Origin: Streptantibioticus silvisoli
Lineage (GTDB): Bacteria > Actinomycetota > Actinomycetes > Streptomycetales > Streptomycetaceae
Assembly: GCF_027947535.2 (NCBI RefSeq)
Contig: NZ_JAAGKO020000022.1
Coordinates: forward strand, 1-64,000
DNA: 64,000 bases
Direction of reading: 5' to 3'
The first letter of the stretch is position 1; each line of letters starts with the position of its first letter. Of this stretch, positions 17,937-26,384 are shown piece after piece. Under the pieces are notes generated by a model. The model was not told where the DNA came from and ran no database searches. It worked only from the letters and a program-made list of their open reading frames with translations. The translations under genes were made by a program, and so were the position numbers.

Positions 17937-20072
17937 ATGTCCACCGACGGCGCGCTCCAACTGCTCCGGGCCGACGACGTGCTGGCGACCGTCGGCACCG
18001 GGCTGTGGCGCTGGGACAACGCGGCCGGGACGGTCGCCCTCGACGGGCGTGCCGCGGTGCTGCTGGGGCTGCCCGCGGACTGCGGGACCGTGCGGACGAG
18101 CGCGGTGCGCGCCTGCCTGAAGCCCGAGGACTACGTGGACCTGAACGCGGCGGTCTCGCTGGGGCTGGCCGAGCACACGGTGGCCGAGGCGCGGATGCGG
18201 GTGGTGGGCGAGGGCGGCCGGGTGACCCGGTTGCTGCACACCCGGCTGGCCTGGGTGCCGCCGGCCGACGGGGCCGCGCCGACGGTGGCGGCCGGCACCC
18301 TGGTGGAGGTGGCGCAGGCCGGGTACTTCCGGCAGGAGCCGGACGGCGAACGGCGCTCGCGCGAGGCGTTCCTGCTGGACGCGGGCCGGGCGCTGGCGGA
18401 GGCCGCCGGCACCACCGAGGTGCTGCGGGTGGCCGCGTCGCTGTCGATGCCGGGGTTCGAGCCGCAGGGCCAGGCGGTCTTCGCGGCCGAGGGCGACCGG
18501 CTGCGGATGGTCGGCCAGCACGGCTACCGGCAGAGCGTCGTGCAGCCGTTCCTGGAGATGCCGCTGGACACGCCCTACCCGGCCGCGGTGGTGACCCGCA
18601 CCGGGCGGGCGCTGTACCTGCCGACGCCGGAGTCCTACCGGCAGCGGTTCCCGCGGTTCTGGCCGATGGTGGAGCCGCTGGGGCGGGCGGCCTGGGCGTT
18701 CCTGCCGCTGGTGACCGCCGGGCGGACCACCGGGGCGTGGATGGCGGCCTTCCAGGGGCCGGTGGAGTTCACCCCGGATGAGCGGTCGGTCCTCACCACG
18801 ATCGCCCGCATGCTGTCCCAGGCGCTGACGCGGGCCTACCTCCAGGAGTCGGAGCACGAGCTGTCGGCGGGCCTGCAACGCAGCATGATGCCCACCCACG
18901 AGCGGGAGATCGCCGGCCTGACCCTGGCCGCCCGGTACGTGCCGACCGGCGGCGGCCTCCAGGTGGGCGGCGACTGGTACGACGTGATCGACCTGCCGTC
19001 CGGGCGGACCGCGCTGGTCATCGGCGACGTCCAGGGGCACGACGTGCGGGCCGCCGGGCTGATGGGTCAGCTGCGGATCGCGCTGCGGGCCTACGCGGCC
19101 GAGGGGCACCGGCCGGACGCGGTGCTGTCGCGGGCCTCGCGGTTCCTGGCCGGCCTGTCGGCGTCCCGGTACCTCGGGCCGCACGGCGCCGAGCAGCCCG
19201 CCGACGTGGACCTGGTCGACCAGCGGTTCGCCACCTGCCTGTACCTGGAGGCGGACCCGGAGAGCGGCACGCTGGAGGTCGCCCGCGCCGGCCATCCCGA
19301 CCCGGCGATCCGGCTGGCCGACGGCACCACGATCGTGCGGCACACCCCGGGCGGCCCGCCGCTGGGCGTCGCACCGGATTCCGACTATCCGACGACCACA
19401 CTGGAGCTGGACGCCGGTGAGGTGCTGCTGCTGTGCACCGACGGGCTGATCGAGACCGGCGGCCACGACCTCGACTCCGGCTGGCGCCGGCTGCTCGACG
19501 TGCTCCGCGACGGCCCGGCCGACGATCTGGAGACGCTGGCGGACGCGCTGGTCACCGCGGTGCACGGGCCCGCCTCCCACCACACCACCGGGCGGCTGGC
19601 GGACCGCCGGGAGGACGACGTGGCGCTGATGCTGCTGCGGCGCGGCGCGGCGGAGGAGAGCCTGTCGTACCCGCCGCGCCGGACCGTGCTGACCGTCGGC
19701 CAGGACGAACCGCGGCAGATCCGCGACGCGCGCGACGAGGTGCGGGCCGTGCTGTACGACTGGTCCGACCGCGAACGGGTGGACGTCGCCGCGCTGCTGG
19801 TGTCGGAGGTGGTGACCAACGTCCTGGTGCACACCGAGGGCGACGCGCTGCTGAGCGTCGAGGTGCTGGGCCGCCCCGGCGTCCGGCGGATGCGGGCCGA
19901 GGTGGCCGACCGCAGCGACGACATGCCGCACCTGCGCCACCCCGGCGAGATGGCCTCCTTCGGGCGCGGCCTGCTGCTGATGGAGGAACTGGCCGACGCG
20001 TGGGGCGTGATGCCGTCGGGCTGGGGCAAGTCGATCTGGTTCGAGCTGTACGAGACACCGGAGGAGGGTTGA
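17937..20072 (+). CDS. PAS-GAF-PP2C (SpoIIE/RsbU-type) phosphatase with C-terminal HATPase domain
   Basis: A 711-residue cytosolic signalling protein. Residues 10-120 form a PAS-like sensor (LWRWDNAAGTVALDG), 150-300 a GAF domain, 310-560 the SpoIIE-type PP2C phosphatase (LQRSMMP, GGDWYDVIDL and VIGDVQGHD, with metal-binding Asp residues), and 575-711 an RsbW-like HATPase (LLVSEVVTNVLVHT, FGRGLLLMEELADAWG). Such proteins dephosphorylate anti-anti-sigma factors and may also act as anti-sigma kinases, so this one likely feeds a sigma-factor partner switch. No sigma factor or anti-anti-sigma gene is nearby. The start is set by the leaderless promoter box. Confidence 0.88.
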   Translation: MSTDGALQLLRADDVLATVGTGLWRWDNAAGTVALDGRAAVLLGLPADCGTVRTSAVRACLKPEDYVDLNAAVSLGLAEHTVAEARMRVVGEGGRVTRLLHTRLAWVPPADGAAPTVAAGTLVEVAQAGYFRQEPDGERRSREAFLLDAGRALAEAAGTTEVLRVAASLSMPGFEPQGQAVFAAEGDRLRMVGQHGYRQSVVQPFLEMPLDTPYPAAVVTRTGRALYLPTPESYRQRFPRFWPMVEPLGRAAWAFLPLVTAGRTTGAWMAAFQGPVEFTPDERSVLTTIARMLSQALTRAYLQESEHELSAGLQRSMMPTHEREIAGLTLAARYVPTGGGLQVGGDWYDVIDLPSGRTALVIGDVQGHDVRAAGLMGQLRIALRAYAAEGHRPDAVLSRASRFLAGLSASRYLGPHGAEQPADVDLVDQRFATCLYLEADPESGTLEVARAGHPDPAIRLADGTTIVRHTPGGPPLGVAPDSDYPTTTLELDAGEVLLLCTDGLIETGGHDLDSGWRRLLDVLRDGPADDLETLADALVTAVHGPASHHTTGRLADRREDDVALMLLRRGAAEESLSYPPRRTVLTVGQDEPRQIRDARDEVRAVLYDWSDRERVDVAALLVSEVVTNVLVHTEGDALLSVEVLGRPGVRRMRAEVADRSDDMPHLRHPGEMASFGRGLLLMEELADAWGVMPSGWGKSIWFELYETPEEG

Positions 20073-20100
20073 GGGGGGTGCCTTCCGGCGGACGGGGGTG

Positions 20101-20235
20101 GCGTTGACCGGCCGCACCGGTGTCGCCGGGTTGACGGTGTGGTGGCCTCCGGCGTTGACCGGCCGCACCGGCGCCGCCGGGTTGACGGTGCGATGGCTTC
20201 CGGCGTTGACCGGCCGCGCCGGGCGCCGCGACACC
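20101..20235. repeat. 51-bp tandem repeat, about 2.6 copies
   Basis: Units begin at 20101, 20152 and 20203 with GCGTTGACCGGCCGC; the first two are about 90% identical and the third is truncated. The array lies between convergent genes. The period is 17 codons, but no start signal fits a gene. Confidence 0.85.
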
Positions 20236-20301
20236 GGCCGGGCCCCCGGCGTGCGGAACGCCGGGGGGAGGCCGTTCAGGGTGCCGAAGGGACCGCGGTG
20301 G

Positions 20302-21294
20302 TCACTCCCCGGTCTTCGGCGCGGTGCTCGGCGCGGTCCGCGGGGCGTCGTCGGCGGGGATGCTGCCGAGGCGGCCGGCCTGGAAGTCGTCGAAGGCCTG
20401 GGCGAGTTCGGCGTGGGAGTTCATCACGAACGGGCCGTAGTGGAACATCGGCTCGCGGATCGGCAGGCCGCCGAGCAGGACGACCTCGAGGTTCGGCGTG
20501 TGGGCGTCCTGCGCGGCGTCGGCGGTCAGCGTCAGCGAGTCGCCGGCGCCGAAGACCACCGACTGGCCGGTGCCGAACGGCCGGCCGCCGGTGCCCGCGG
20601 TGCCGCGGCCGGCCAGGCCGTACGCCAGGGCGTTGAAGTCGGAGCGCCACGGCAGGGTGAGCTGGGCACCGGGGTTGACGCTGGCGTGGATCATGGTGAT
20701 CGGGGTGTGGGTCGAGCCGGGTCCGCGGTGGCCGTCGAGGTCGCCGGCGATCAGCCGCAGCAGCGCGCCGCCGTCCGCGGAGGTCAGCAGCTTGACCTGG
20801 CCGCCGCCGATGTCCTGGTAGCGCGGCGGCATCATCTTGTGCTCGCGCGGCAGGTTGACCCACAGCTGGAGGCCGTGGAACAGGCCGCCGGTGACCACGA
20901 GTTCCTCCGGCGGCGCCTCGATGTGCAGCAGGCCGCTGCCGGCCGTCATCCACTGGGTGTCGCCGCCGTTGATCACACCGCCGCCGCCGTGCGAGTCACG
21001 ATGCACGAAGGTGCCGTCGATCAGGTAGGTGACGGTCTCGAAGCCGCGGTGCGGGTGCCAGGGGGTGCCCTTGGCCTCGCCGGGCGCGTACTCCACCTCG
21101 CCCATCTGGTCCATCATGATGAACGGGTCCAGGTGGCGGTGGTCGATGCCCGCGAAGGCCCGCCGCACCGGGAACCCCTCACCCTCGAAACCCTGGGGCG
21201 CGGTCGCGACACCCAGCACCGGACGCTGCCTGGCGTCCGCCGGCGCCGCCACTCGCGGCAGGGTCAGCGGGTTGTCTGTGGTCACAGCTGGCAT
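20302..21294 (-). CDS. Pirin-family protein
   Basis: A 330-residue bicupin of the pirin family. The ATG at 21294 is preceded by GAGGAGG. The N-terminal cupin has the metal motif with His residues in TPWHPHRGFETVTYL and HRDSHGGGG, then HIEAPPEE (Glu). Members bind Fe(II)/Ni and some have quercetin 2,3-dioxygenase activity or regulatory roles. It has its own well-formed promoter at 21320-21348. The next gene upstream (DUF1684) is in the same direction but has a 143-nt gap, so they are probably separate. Confidence 0.9.
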   Translation of the reverse strand: MPAVTTDNPLTLPRVAAPADARQRPVLGVATAPQGFEGEGFPVRRAFAGIDHRHLDPFIMMDQMGEVEYAPGEAKGTPWHPHRGFETVTYLIDGTFVHRDSHGGGGVINGGDTQWMTAGSGLLHIEAPPEELVVTGGLFHGLQLWVNLPREHKMMPPRYQDIGGGQVKLLTSADGGALLRLIAGDLDGHRGPGSTHTPITMIHASVNPGAQLTLPWRSDFNALAYGLAGRGTAGTGGRPFGTGQSVVFGAGDSLTLTADAAQDAHTPNLEVVLLGGLPIREPMFHYGPFVMNSHAELAQAFDDFQAGRLGSIPADDAPRTAPSTAPKTGE

Positions 21295-21319
21295 GACGGC
21301 CTCCTCGGCTTCATCGTCC

Positions 21320-21348
21320 AAGTTAATTGAACAGTGAACAACCTGCAA
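21320..21348 (-). promoter_or_regulatory. Pirin gene promoter with repeated TGTTCA in the spacer
   Basis: On the - strand: -35 TTGCAG (21343-21348), 17-bp spacer, -10 TAACTT (21320-21325). The spacer contains TGTTCA twice, 7 bp apart, a likely regulator site. This AT-rich block is conspicuous against its surroundings. The leader would be about 20 nt. Confidence 0.65.
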
Positions 21349-21437
21349 GGCGTCATCGATTCCCGGCAGCCCGCAGTGGCACTCCTGCCGGTGGGCTGCC
21401 GGACGGTTGCCGGTGCGGGTCGCCGCCCGCGGCGCCG

Positions 21438-22055
21438 TCAGCCCAGCCGCTCCCCCGCCCGCACCGGGGCGCCGACCACGTTGCCGGCCGGCGCCAGCGG
21501 GCACTGCCACGCGGCGTCGTAGCGGCAGGAGGGGTGGTAGAGGAAGTTCAGGTCGACCACCAGCGCGCCGTCGCCACCGCCGAGGTCGGCGCCCTTGGCG
21601 GTGTCGAGCAGGTACCGCCCGCCGCCGTAGCTGGTGGTGCCGGACGTGCCGTCGCGCAGCGGCAGGAACAGGCCGCCGGCGTACTGCGCCAGCCACCACA
21701 CGCCGACCGCCGCCTCCACCGGCGCCGGCAGCCGGACCCGGCCGGCCGGGCGCAGCGTCGTGGTGCCGTCCGCGCCGGTGGGCAGGCCCAGCTCGGCGTC
21801 ACCGGCGGCCGGCAGCAGCGGCAGCTCGAACCGCAGCGCCGGATCGTAGGGCCAGTACGGCAGCCCGGTGTCGCGCAACGGGTCGCCGGGGGCCAGCGGG
21901 GACTGCGGGTGGTCGCGGAAGAGCGCGTCGCGCCCGGACCGCCACAGCGCGTGACCGCCTTCCGGGTCGGTGGCGCACGCGGTACGCGTCACGGCGTACA
22001 GCTCGCCGACGCGGCGGCGCCAGTCGGTGAGCTGGAGTGCTCCGGTGCCGTTCAT
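21438..22055 (-). CDS. DUF1684 family protein
   Basis: A 205-residue cytosolic protein of the DUF1684 family. Diagnostic features are an N-terminal helix with WRRRVGELYA, then DALFRDHPQSPL, GGGRYLLDTAKGADLG, LVVDLNFLYHPSC and CPLAPAGN near the C-terminus. The biochemical role of the family is not known. There is no signal peptide. The ATG at 22055 lies after a gap that contains no obvious repeat. Confidence 0.85.
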   Translation of the reverse strand: MNGTGALQLTDWRRRVGELYAVTRTACATDPEGGHALWRSGRDALFRDHPQSPLAPGDPLRDTGLPYWPYDPALRFELPLLPAAGDAELGLPTGADGTTTLRPAGRVRLPAPVEAAVGVWWLAQYAGGLFLPLRDGTSGTTSYGGGRYLLDTAKGADLGGGDGALVVDLNFLYHPSCRYDAAWQCPLAPAGNVVGAPVRAGERLG

Positions 22056-22317
22056 GGACTCCTCGGCCGGTGGGGTTCGGGGGACCTGTCCCGCTCCCGT
22101 ACGCGTCCGGTCCGCGAACCGCTCACCGGGCGGCGGAATCCGTCACTCATACGTGCGGATTTCCCCGGCATGCCGGAATCCTCCGGTGATATGCACGGTC
22201 ACCCGCCCGGCCGGCCACGCCGGGCGCGCGGGGTCGACCGCGTCGGGCGTACGTCGAGCGCACCGCGCAGCCGGCCGCGTCAGCCGTTCACCCGGGCGCA
22301 CCGCGCAGCCGACCGCG

Positions 22318-22845
22318 TCAGCCGTACATCCGGCGCATCGCGAAGTCGACCATCTGCTCGACGGCCTTGGCGTCGAAGACCATGCGGTGGTCGCCCTCCA
22401 TGTCGAGGACGAAGCCGTAGCCGGTCGGGAGCAGGTCGATGACCTCGGCGCCGGTGATGACGAAGTACTTCGACTCCTTGCCCGCGTACCGGCGCAGCTC
22501 CTTGAGCGAGCTGAACATCGGGATCACCGGCTGCTGGGTGTTGTGCAGCGCGAGGAATCCGGGGTTGTCGCCGCGCGGGCAGTACACCTTGGAGGTGGAG
22601 AAGATGCTCTGGAAGTCCTCGGCGGACATCGAGCCGGTGGTGAAGGCCCGCACCGCGTCGGCGAGCGACGGGGGCGAGGGCTCGGGATACAGCGGCTGCT
22701 GCGGCGCGCCGTACCCCCCGGGCCCCGGGGCTCCCGGCATCCCGGACGCCATGCCACCGGGCATTCCGCCCGGCATGCCGGACATCCCCGGCGCGCCGCT
22801 GGGCGGCGCGGCTCCGGGGGAGGCGTTCTGGTCGTAGCCGTACAC
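22318..22845 (-). CDS. SseB-like domain protein with Pro/Gly/Met-rich N-terminus
   Basis: The start is taken as the GTG at 22845 because a TACTCT box precedes it by 7 nt; this gives 175 residues. The first ~50 residues are low complexity with repeated GMPGGMPGG-type blocks. Residues ~60-175 match the SseB N-terminal domain (LADAVRAFTTGSMS, PVIPMFSSLKELRRYAG, MVFDAKAVEQMV). The function in actinomycetes is unknown; the domain was named after a Salmonella secretion-related protein, but it is widespread in Streptomyces without such systems. Divergent from the acyl-CoA dehydrogenase gene. Confidence 0.75.
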   Translation of the reverse strand: MYGYDQNASPGAAPPSGAPGMSGMPGGMPGGMASGMPGAPGPGGYGAPQQPLYPEPSPPSLADAVRAFTTGSMSAEDFQSIFSTSKVYCPRGDNPGFLALHNTQQPVIPMFSSLKELRRYAGKESKYFVITGAEVIDLLPTGYGFVLDMEGDHRMVFDAKAVEQMVDFAMRRMYG

Positions 22846-22852
22846 GACGTAC

Positions 22853-22858
22853 AGAGTA
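22853..22858 (-). promoter_or_regulatory. -10 box of a leaderless SseB-like gene promoter
   Basis: TACTCT on the - strand, 7 nt before the GTG at 22845. Confidence 0.62.
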
Positions 22859-22895
22859 ACGAGTGTGAGGTGCACCCAAGGGGCTTGCTTCTTAT

Positions 22896-22907
22896 TACCG
22901 ACGGGTA
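22896..22907. promoter_or_regulatory. Palindromic operator upstream of acyl-CoA dehydrogenase
   Basis: TACC-GACG-GGTA, extending to TTACC...GGTAG, overlaps a -10-like TAGCAT (22906-22911); TTGCTT (22885-22890) is a possible -35 with a short spacer. A TetR-type fatty-acid regulator is a reasonable guess. Confidence 0.55.
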
Positions 22908-22984
22908 GCATCATGGAAAGCGACAGCGACACCCAGCAGTACATGTGCGAGGGACAGCCCTCCTGAGCAGACGGAGCCAGCCGT

Positions 22985-24811
22985 ATGGGCCACTACAAGT
23001 CGAACCTGCGCGACATCGAGTTCAACCTGTTCGAGGTCCTCGGTCGCGACGCCGTCTACGGCACAGGTCCGTTCGCCGAGATGGACGGGGAGACCGCGCG
23101 CAGCGTGCTCGCCGAGATAGGCCGGCTCGCGGAGAACGAGCTGGCGCAGTCCTACACGGACGCCGACCGCAACCCGCCGGTCTTCGACCCGGCCACCAAC
23201 ACCGCGCCGGTGCCGGAGTCGTTCAAGAAGAGCTTCTCCGCCTACATGGACGCCGAGTGGTGGCGGCTGGGCATCCCGGAGGGCATCGGCGGCACCAACG
23301 CGCCGCGCTCGCTGCTGTGGGGCTTCGCCGAGACCGTCCTCGGCTCGAACCCGGCCATCTGGATGTACGCCTCCGGCCCGGCGTTCGCCGGCGTGCTGTA
23401 CGAGGAGGGCACCGAGGAGCAGCACCGGATCGCCGAGCTGATGACCGAGCGCCTGTGGGGCTCGACCATGGTGCTCACCGAGCCGGACGCCGGCTCCGAC
23501 GTGGGCGCCGGCCGCACCAAGGCGATCCAGCAGGAGGACGGCACCTGGCACATCGAGGGCGTCAAGCGCTTCATCACCTCCGGTGAGCACGACATGTCCG
23601 AGAACATCGTGCACTTCGTGCTGGCCCGTCCCGAGGGCGGCGGCCCGGGCACCAAGGGCCTGAGCCTGTTCATCGTGCCGAAGTTCGAGTTCGACCCGGC
23701 GACCGGCGAGCTGGGCGAGCGCAACGGCGTGTACGCCACGAACGTCGAGCACAAGATGGGCCTGAAGGCCTCCAACACCTGCGAGATGACCTTCGGCGCC
23801 AACCACCCCGCCAAGGGCTGGCTGCTCGGCGAGAAGCACGACGGCATCCGCCAGATGTTCAAGATCATCGAGTTCGCCCGCATGATGGTCGGCACGAAGG
23901 CGATCGCCACCCTGTCCACCGGCTACCTCAACGCGCTGGAGTACGCCAAGGAGCGCGTGCAGGGCGCCGACCTGGCGCAGTTCACCGACAAGACCGCGCC
24001 GCGCGTCACCATCACCCACCACCCCGACGTGCGCCGTTCGCTGATGACGCAGAAGGCGTACGCGGAGGGCATGCGCGCCCTGGTGCTGTACACCGCCACC
24101 GTGCAGGACGCGATCCAGGTCAAGGAGGCGGCCGGCGAGGACACCGCCGCCGAGCACCGGCTCAACGACCTGCTGCTGCCGATCGTCAAGGGCTACGGCT
24201 CGGAGCGGTCCTACGAGCAGCTGGCCCAGTCGCTGCAGACCCTCGGCGGCTCCGGGTACCTCCAGGAGTACCCGATCGAGCAGTACATCCGGGACGCCAA
24301 GATCGACACCCTCTACGAGGGCACCACCGCGATCCAGGGCCAGGACTACTTCTTCCGCAAGATCGTCCGCGACGGCGGCCAGGCGCTGACCACCGTCTCC
24401 GGCGAGATCAAGAAGTTCCTGGCCGAGGCGGCGGGCGGCGAGGAGCTGGCCGGCTCCCGCGAGAAGCTGGCCACCGCAGCGGTCGACCTGGAGGCGATCG
24501 TCGGCGCGATGCTGACCGACCTGGCCGCCACCGAGCAGGACGTGAAGTCGATCTACAAGGTCGGCCTGAACACCACCCGCCTGCTGCTGGCCTCCGGCGA
24601 CGTCATCGTCGGTTACCTGCTGCTGCGCGGCGCGGCGGTCGCCACCGGCAAGCTGGCCACCGCCAACGCCAAGGACAAGGCGTTCTACCTGGGCAAGATC
24701 GCGGCCGCGAAGTTCTTCGCCGAGACCGTGCTGCCCGGCCTGAGCGTGCAGCGCGCACTGGCCGAGACCGTCACCGGTGAGCTGATGGAACTGCCCGAGG
24801 AGGCGTTCTGA
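22985..24811 (+). CDS. Acyl-CoA dehydrogenase (long form)
   Basis: A 608-residue FAD enzyme, longer than the ~380-residue classic type because of an extra helical C-terminal domain. It oxidises acyl-CoA to enoyl-CoA in beta-oxidation. Visible: an N-terminal adaptor helix, the FAD/substrate motif [13 protein letters not shown], the FAD-binding [13 protein letters not shown] region, and the catalytic Glu (~445) in [15 protein letters not shown]. The ATG has GGAG about 9 nt upstream. It is a single-gene unit with a palindromic operator and a strong terminator at 24842. Chain-length preference is not predictable. Confidence 0.93.
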   Translation: MGHYKSNLRDIEFNLFEVLGRDAVYGTGPFAEMDGETARSVLAEIGRLAENELAQSYTDADRNPPVFDPATNTAPVPESFKKSFSAYMDAEWWRLGIPEGIGGTNAPRSLLWGFAETVLGSNPAIWMYASGPAFAGVLYEEGTEEQHRIAELMTERLWGSTMVLTEPDAGSDVGAGRTKAIQQEDGTWHIEGVKRFITSGEHDMSENIVHFVLARPEGGGPGTKGLSLFIVPKFEFDPATGELGERNGVYATNVEHKMGLKASNTCEMTFGANHPAKGWLLGEKHDGIRQMFKIIEFARMMVGTKAIATLSTGYLNALEYAKERVQGADLAQFTDKTAPRVTITHHPDVRRSLMTQKAYAEGMRALVLYTATVQDAIQVKEAAGEDTAAEHRLNDLLLPIVKGYGSERSYEQLAQSLQTLGGSGYLQEYPIEQYIRDAKIDTLYEGTTAIQGQDYFFRKIVRDGGQALTTVSGEIKKFLAEAAGGEELAGSREKLATAAVDLEAIVGAMLTDLAATEQDVKSIYKVGLNTTRLLLASGDVIVGYLLLRGAAVATGKLATANAKDKAFYLGKIAAAKFFAETVLPGLSVQRALAETVTGELMELPEEAF

Positions 24812-24841
24812 CGGTACCGGCGGTCCGACCGCTGTGACAGC

Positions 24842-24883
24842 GCGGCACCGTTCGGCGGGCAACCCCACCCGCCGGGCGGTGCC
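24842..24883 (+). terminator. Long hairpin after acyl-CoA dehydrogenase gene
   Basis: A 17-bp stem (CGGCACCG...GGCGGG with complement, two G-U pairs) and an 8-nt loop, 30 nt after the stop codon. Confidence 0.75.
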
Positions 24884-24971
24884 GTGACCCGCCCGGCGTC
24901 CGGCGCCGGCGCTCACGCGTACACCTGCGGTGACGCGGGACCCGCGGCCGGTTTGCGGCAACCGTCCCTCC

Positions 24972-24977
24972 TATGCT
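24972..24977 (+). promoter_or_regulatory. -10 box close to the aminopeptidase start
   Basis: TATGCT ends 8 nt before the ATG at 24986. There is no clear ribosome binding site, so a leaderless or near-leaderless mRNA is expected. Confidence 0.6.
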
Positions 24978-24985
24978 GGTGAGCC

Positions 24986-26272
24986 ATGAGCCCTGACAGA
25001 GCCCGCGCCCACGCCGACGACCTGATCGCTTTCGTCGCGGGCAGCCCGACCCCGTACCACGCGGTGGCCTCCGCAGCCGCCCGGCTGGAGGCGGCCGGCT
25101 TCACCAGGGTCGAGGAGCGCGACGCCTGGAACGGCACGCCCGGCGGCAGGTACCTGCTGCGCGGCGGTGCGATCATCGCCTGGTACGTCCCGGACAACGC
25201 CGGTCCCGCCACCCCGTTCCGCGTCGTCGGCGCCCACACCGATTCGCCCAACCTGCGGGTCAAGCCGCGCCCGGACAGCGGCGGCCACGGCTGGCGGCAG
25301 GTCGCGGTGGAGATCTACGGCGGCCCGCTGAACAACTCCTGGCTCGACCGCGACCTGGGCCTCGCCGGCCGCCTGGTGACCCGGGACGGCGCCCACCACC
25401 TGGTGAACGTCGACCGTCCGCTGCTGCGGGTGCCGCAACTGGCCATCCACCTCGACCGCTCGGTCAACGAGGGCCTGGCGCTGGACCGCCAGCGCCACCT
25501 CCAGCCCATCTGGGGGCTCGGGGAGCCGCGCGAGGGCGACCTGATCGGCTTCCTGGCCGGCGAGGCGGGCCTGGCGGCGGCCGACGTCGTCGGCTGGGAC
25601 CTGATGACCCACGACGTGCAGCCGCCGGCCTACCTGGGCCGCGACGAGGAACTGCTGGCCGCCGCCCGGCTCGACAACCAGGTCTCGGTGCACGCCGGTG
25701 CCACCGCGCTGGCCGCGGTCGCCGCCTCCGGCGCCGAACTGGCGTACATCCCGGTGCTGGCCGCGTTCGACCACGAGGAGACCGGCAGCCAGACCGACAC
25801 CGGCGCCGACGGCCCGCTGCTGGGCACCGTGCTGGACCGCTCGGTCTACGCCCGCGGCGGCGGCTTCGACGAGCGGGCCCGCGCGCTGTCCGCCACCGTC
25901 TGCCTGTCCTCCGACACCGGCCACGCCGTGCACCCCAACTACGCCGAGCGGCACGACCCCGGCCACCACCCGGTGCCCAACGGCGGCCCGATCCTCAAGG
26001 TCAACGTCAACCAGCGCTACGCCACCGACGGCCAGGGCCGCGGGCTGTTCGTCGCCGCCTGCGAGCGGGCCGGCGTGCCGTGGCAGTCGTTCGTCTCCAA
26101 CAACGCCACCGCCTGCGGTACGACCATCGGCCCGATCACCGCGGCCCGGCACGGCATCACCACCATCGACGTCGGCATCGCGATCCTGTCCATGCACTCC
26201 ACCCGCGAACTGTGCGGCGCCCAGGACCCGTCCCTGCTGGCCCGGGCCATCACGGCGTTCCTCCAGGGGTAG
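24986..26272 (+). CDS. apeB: M18 family aminopeptidase
   Basis: A 428-residue zinc aminopeptidase. Metal and catalytic motifs are intact: GAHTDSPNLRVKP (His84), ARLDNQVSVHAG, FDHEETGSQTDTGADGPLL (catalytic Glu pair), SSDTGHAVHPNY, and a His in the C-terminal MHSTRELCG. M18 enzymes are cytosolic, often dodecameric, and trim N-terminal acidic residues from peptides. The start is supported by the TATGCT box. It stands alone, convergent with the thioredoxin-NHL gene. Confidence 0.94.
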   Translation: MSPDRARAHADDLIAFVAGSPTPYHAVASAAARLEAAGFTRVEERDAWNGTPGGRYLLRGGAIIAWYVPDNAGPATPFRVVGAHTDSPNLRVKPRPDSGGHGWRQVAVEIYGGPLNNSWLDRDLGLAGRLVTRDGAHHLVNVDRPLLRVPQLAIHLDRSVNEGLALDRQRHLQPIWGLGEPREGDLIGFLAGEAGLAAADVVGWDLMTHDVQPPAYLGRDEELLAAARLDNQVSVHAGATALAAVAASGAELAYIPVLAAFDHEETGSQTDTGADGPLLGTVLDRSVYARGGGFDERARALSATVCLSSDTGHAVHPNYAERHDPGHHPVPNGGPILKVNVNQRYATDGQGRGLFVAACERAGVPWQSFVSNNATACGTTIGPITAARHGITTIDVGIAILSMHSTRELCGAQDPSLLARAITAFLQG

Positions 26273-26384
26273 GGCCTGCTCCTGCGCGGAGGCGCGCACG
26301 GGGAGGTCCTGCGCGGGGGCCGCGCGGGACGGGGGACGTGCCGGGGCCGGGGCGCTGGCGCCGGGTGCCGGGCCGTGCCGGGCC

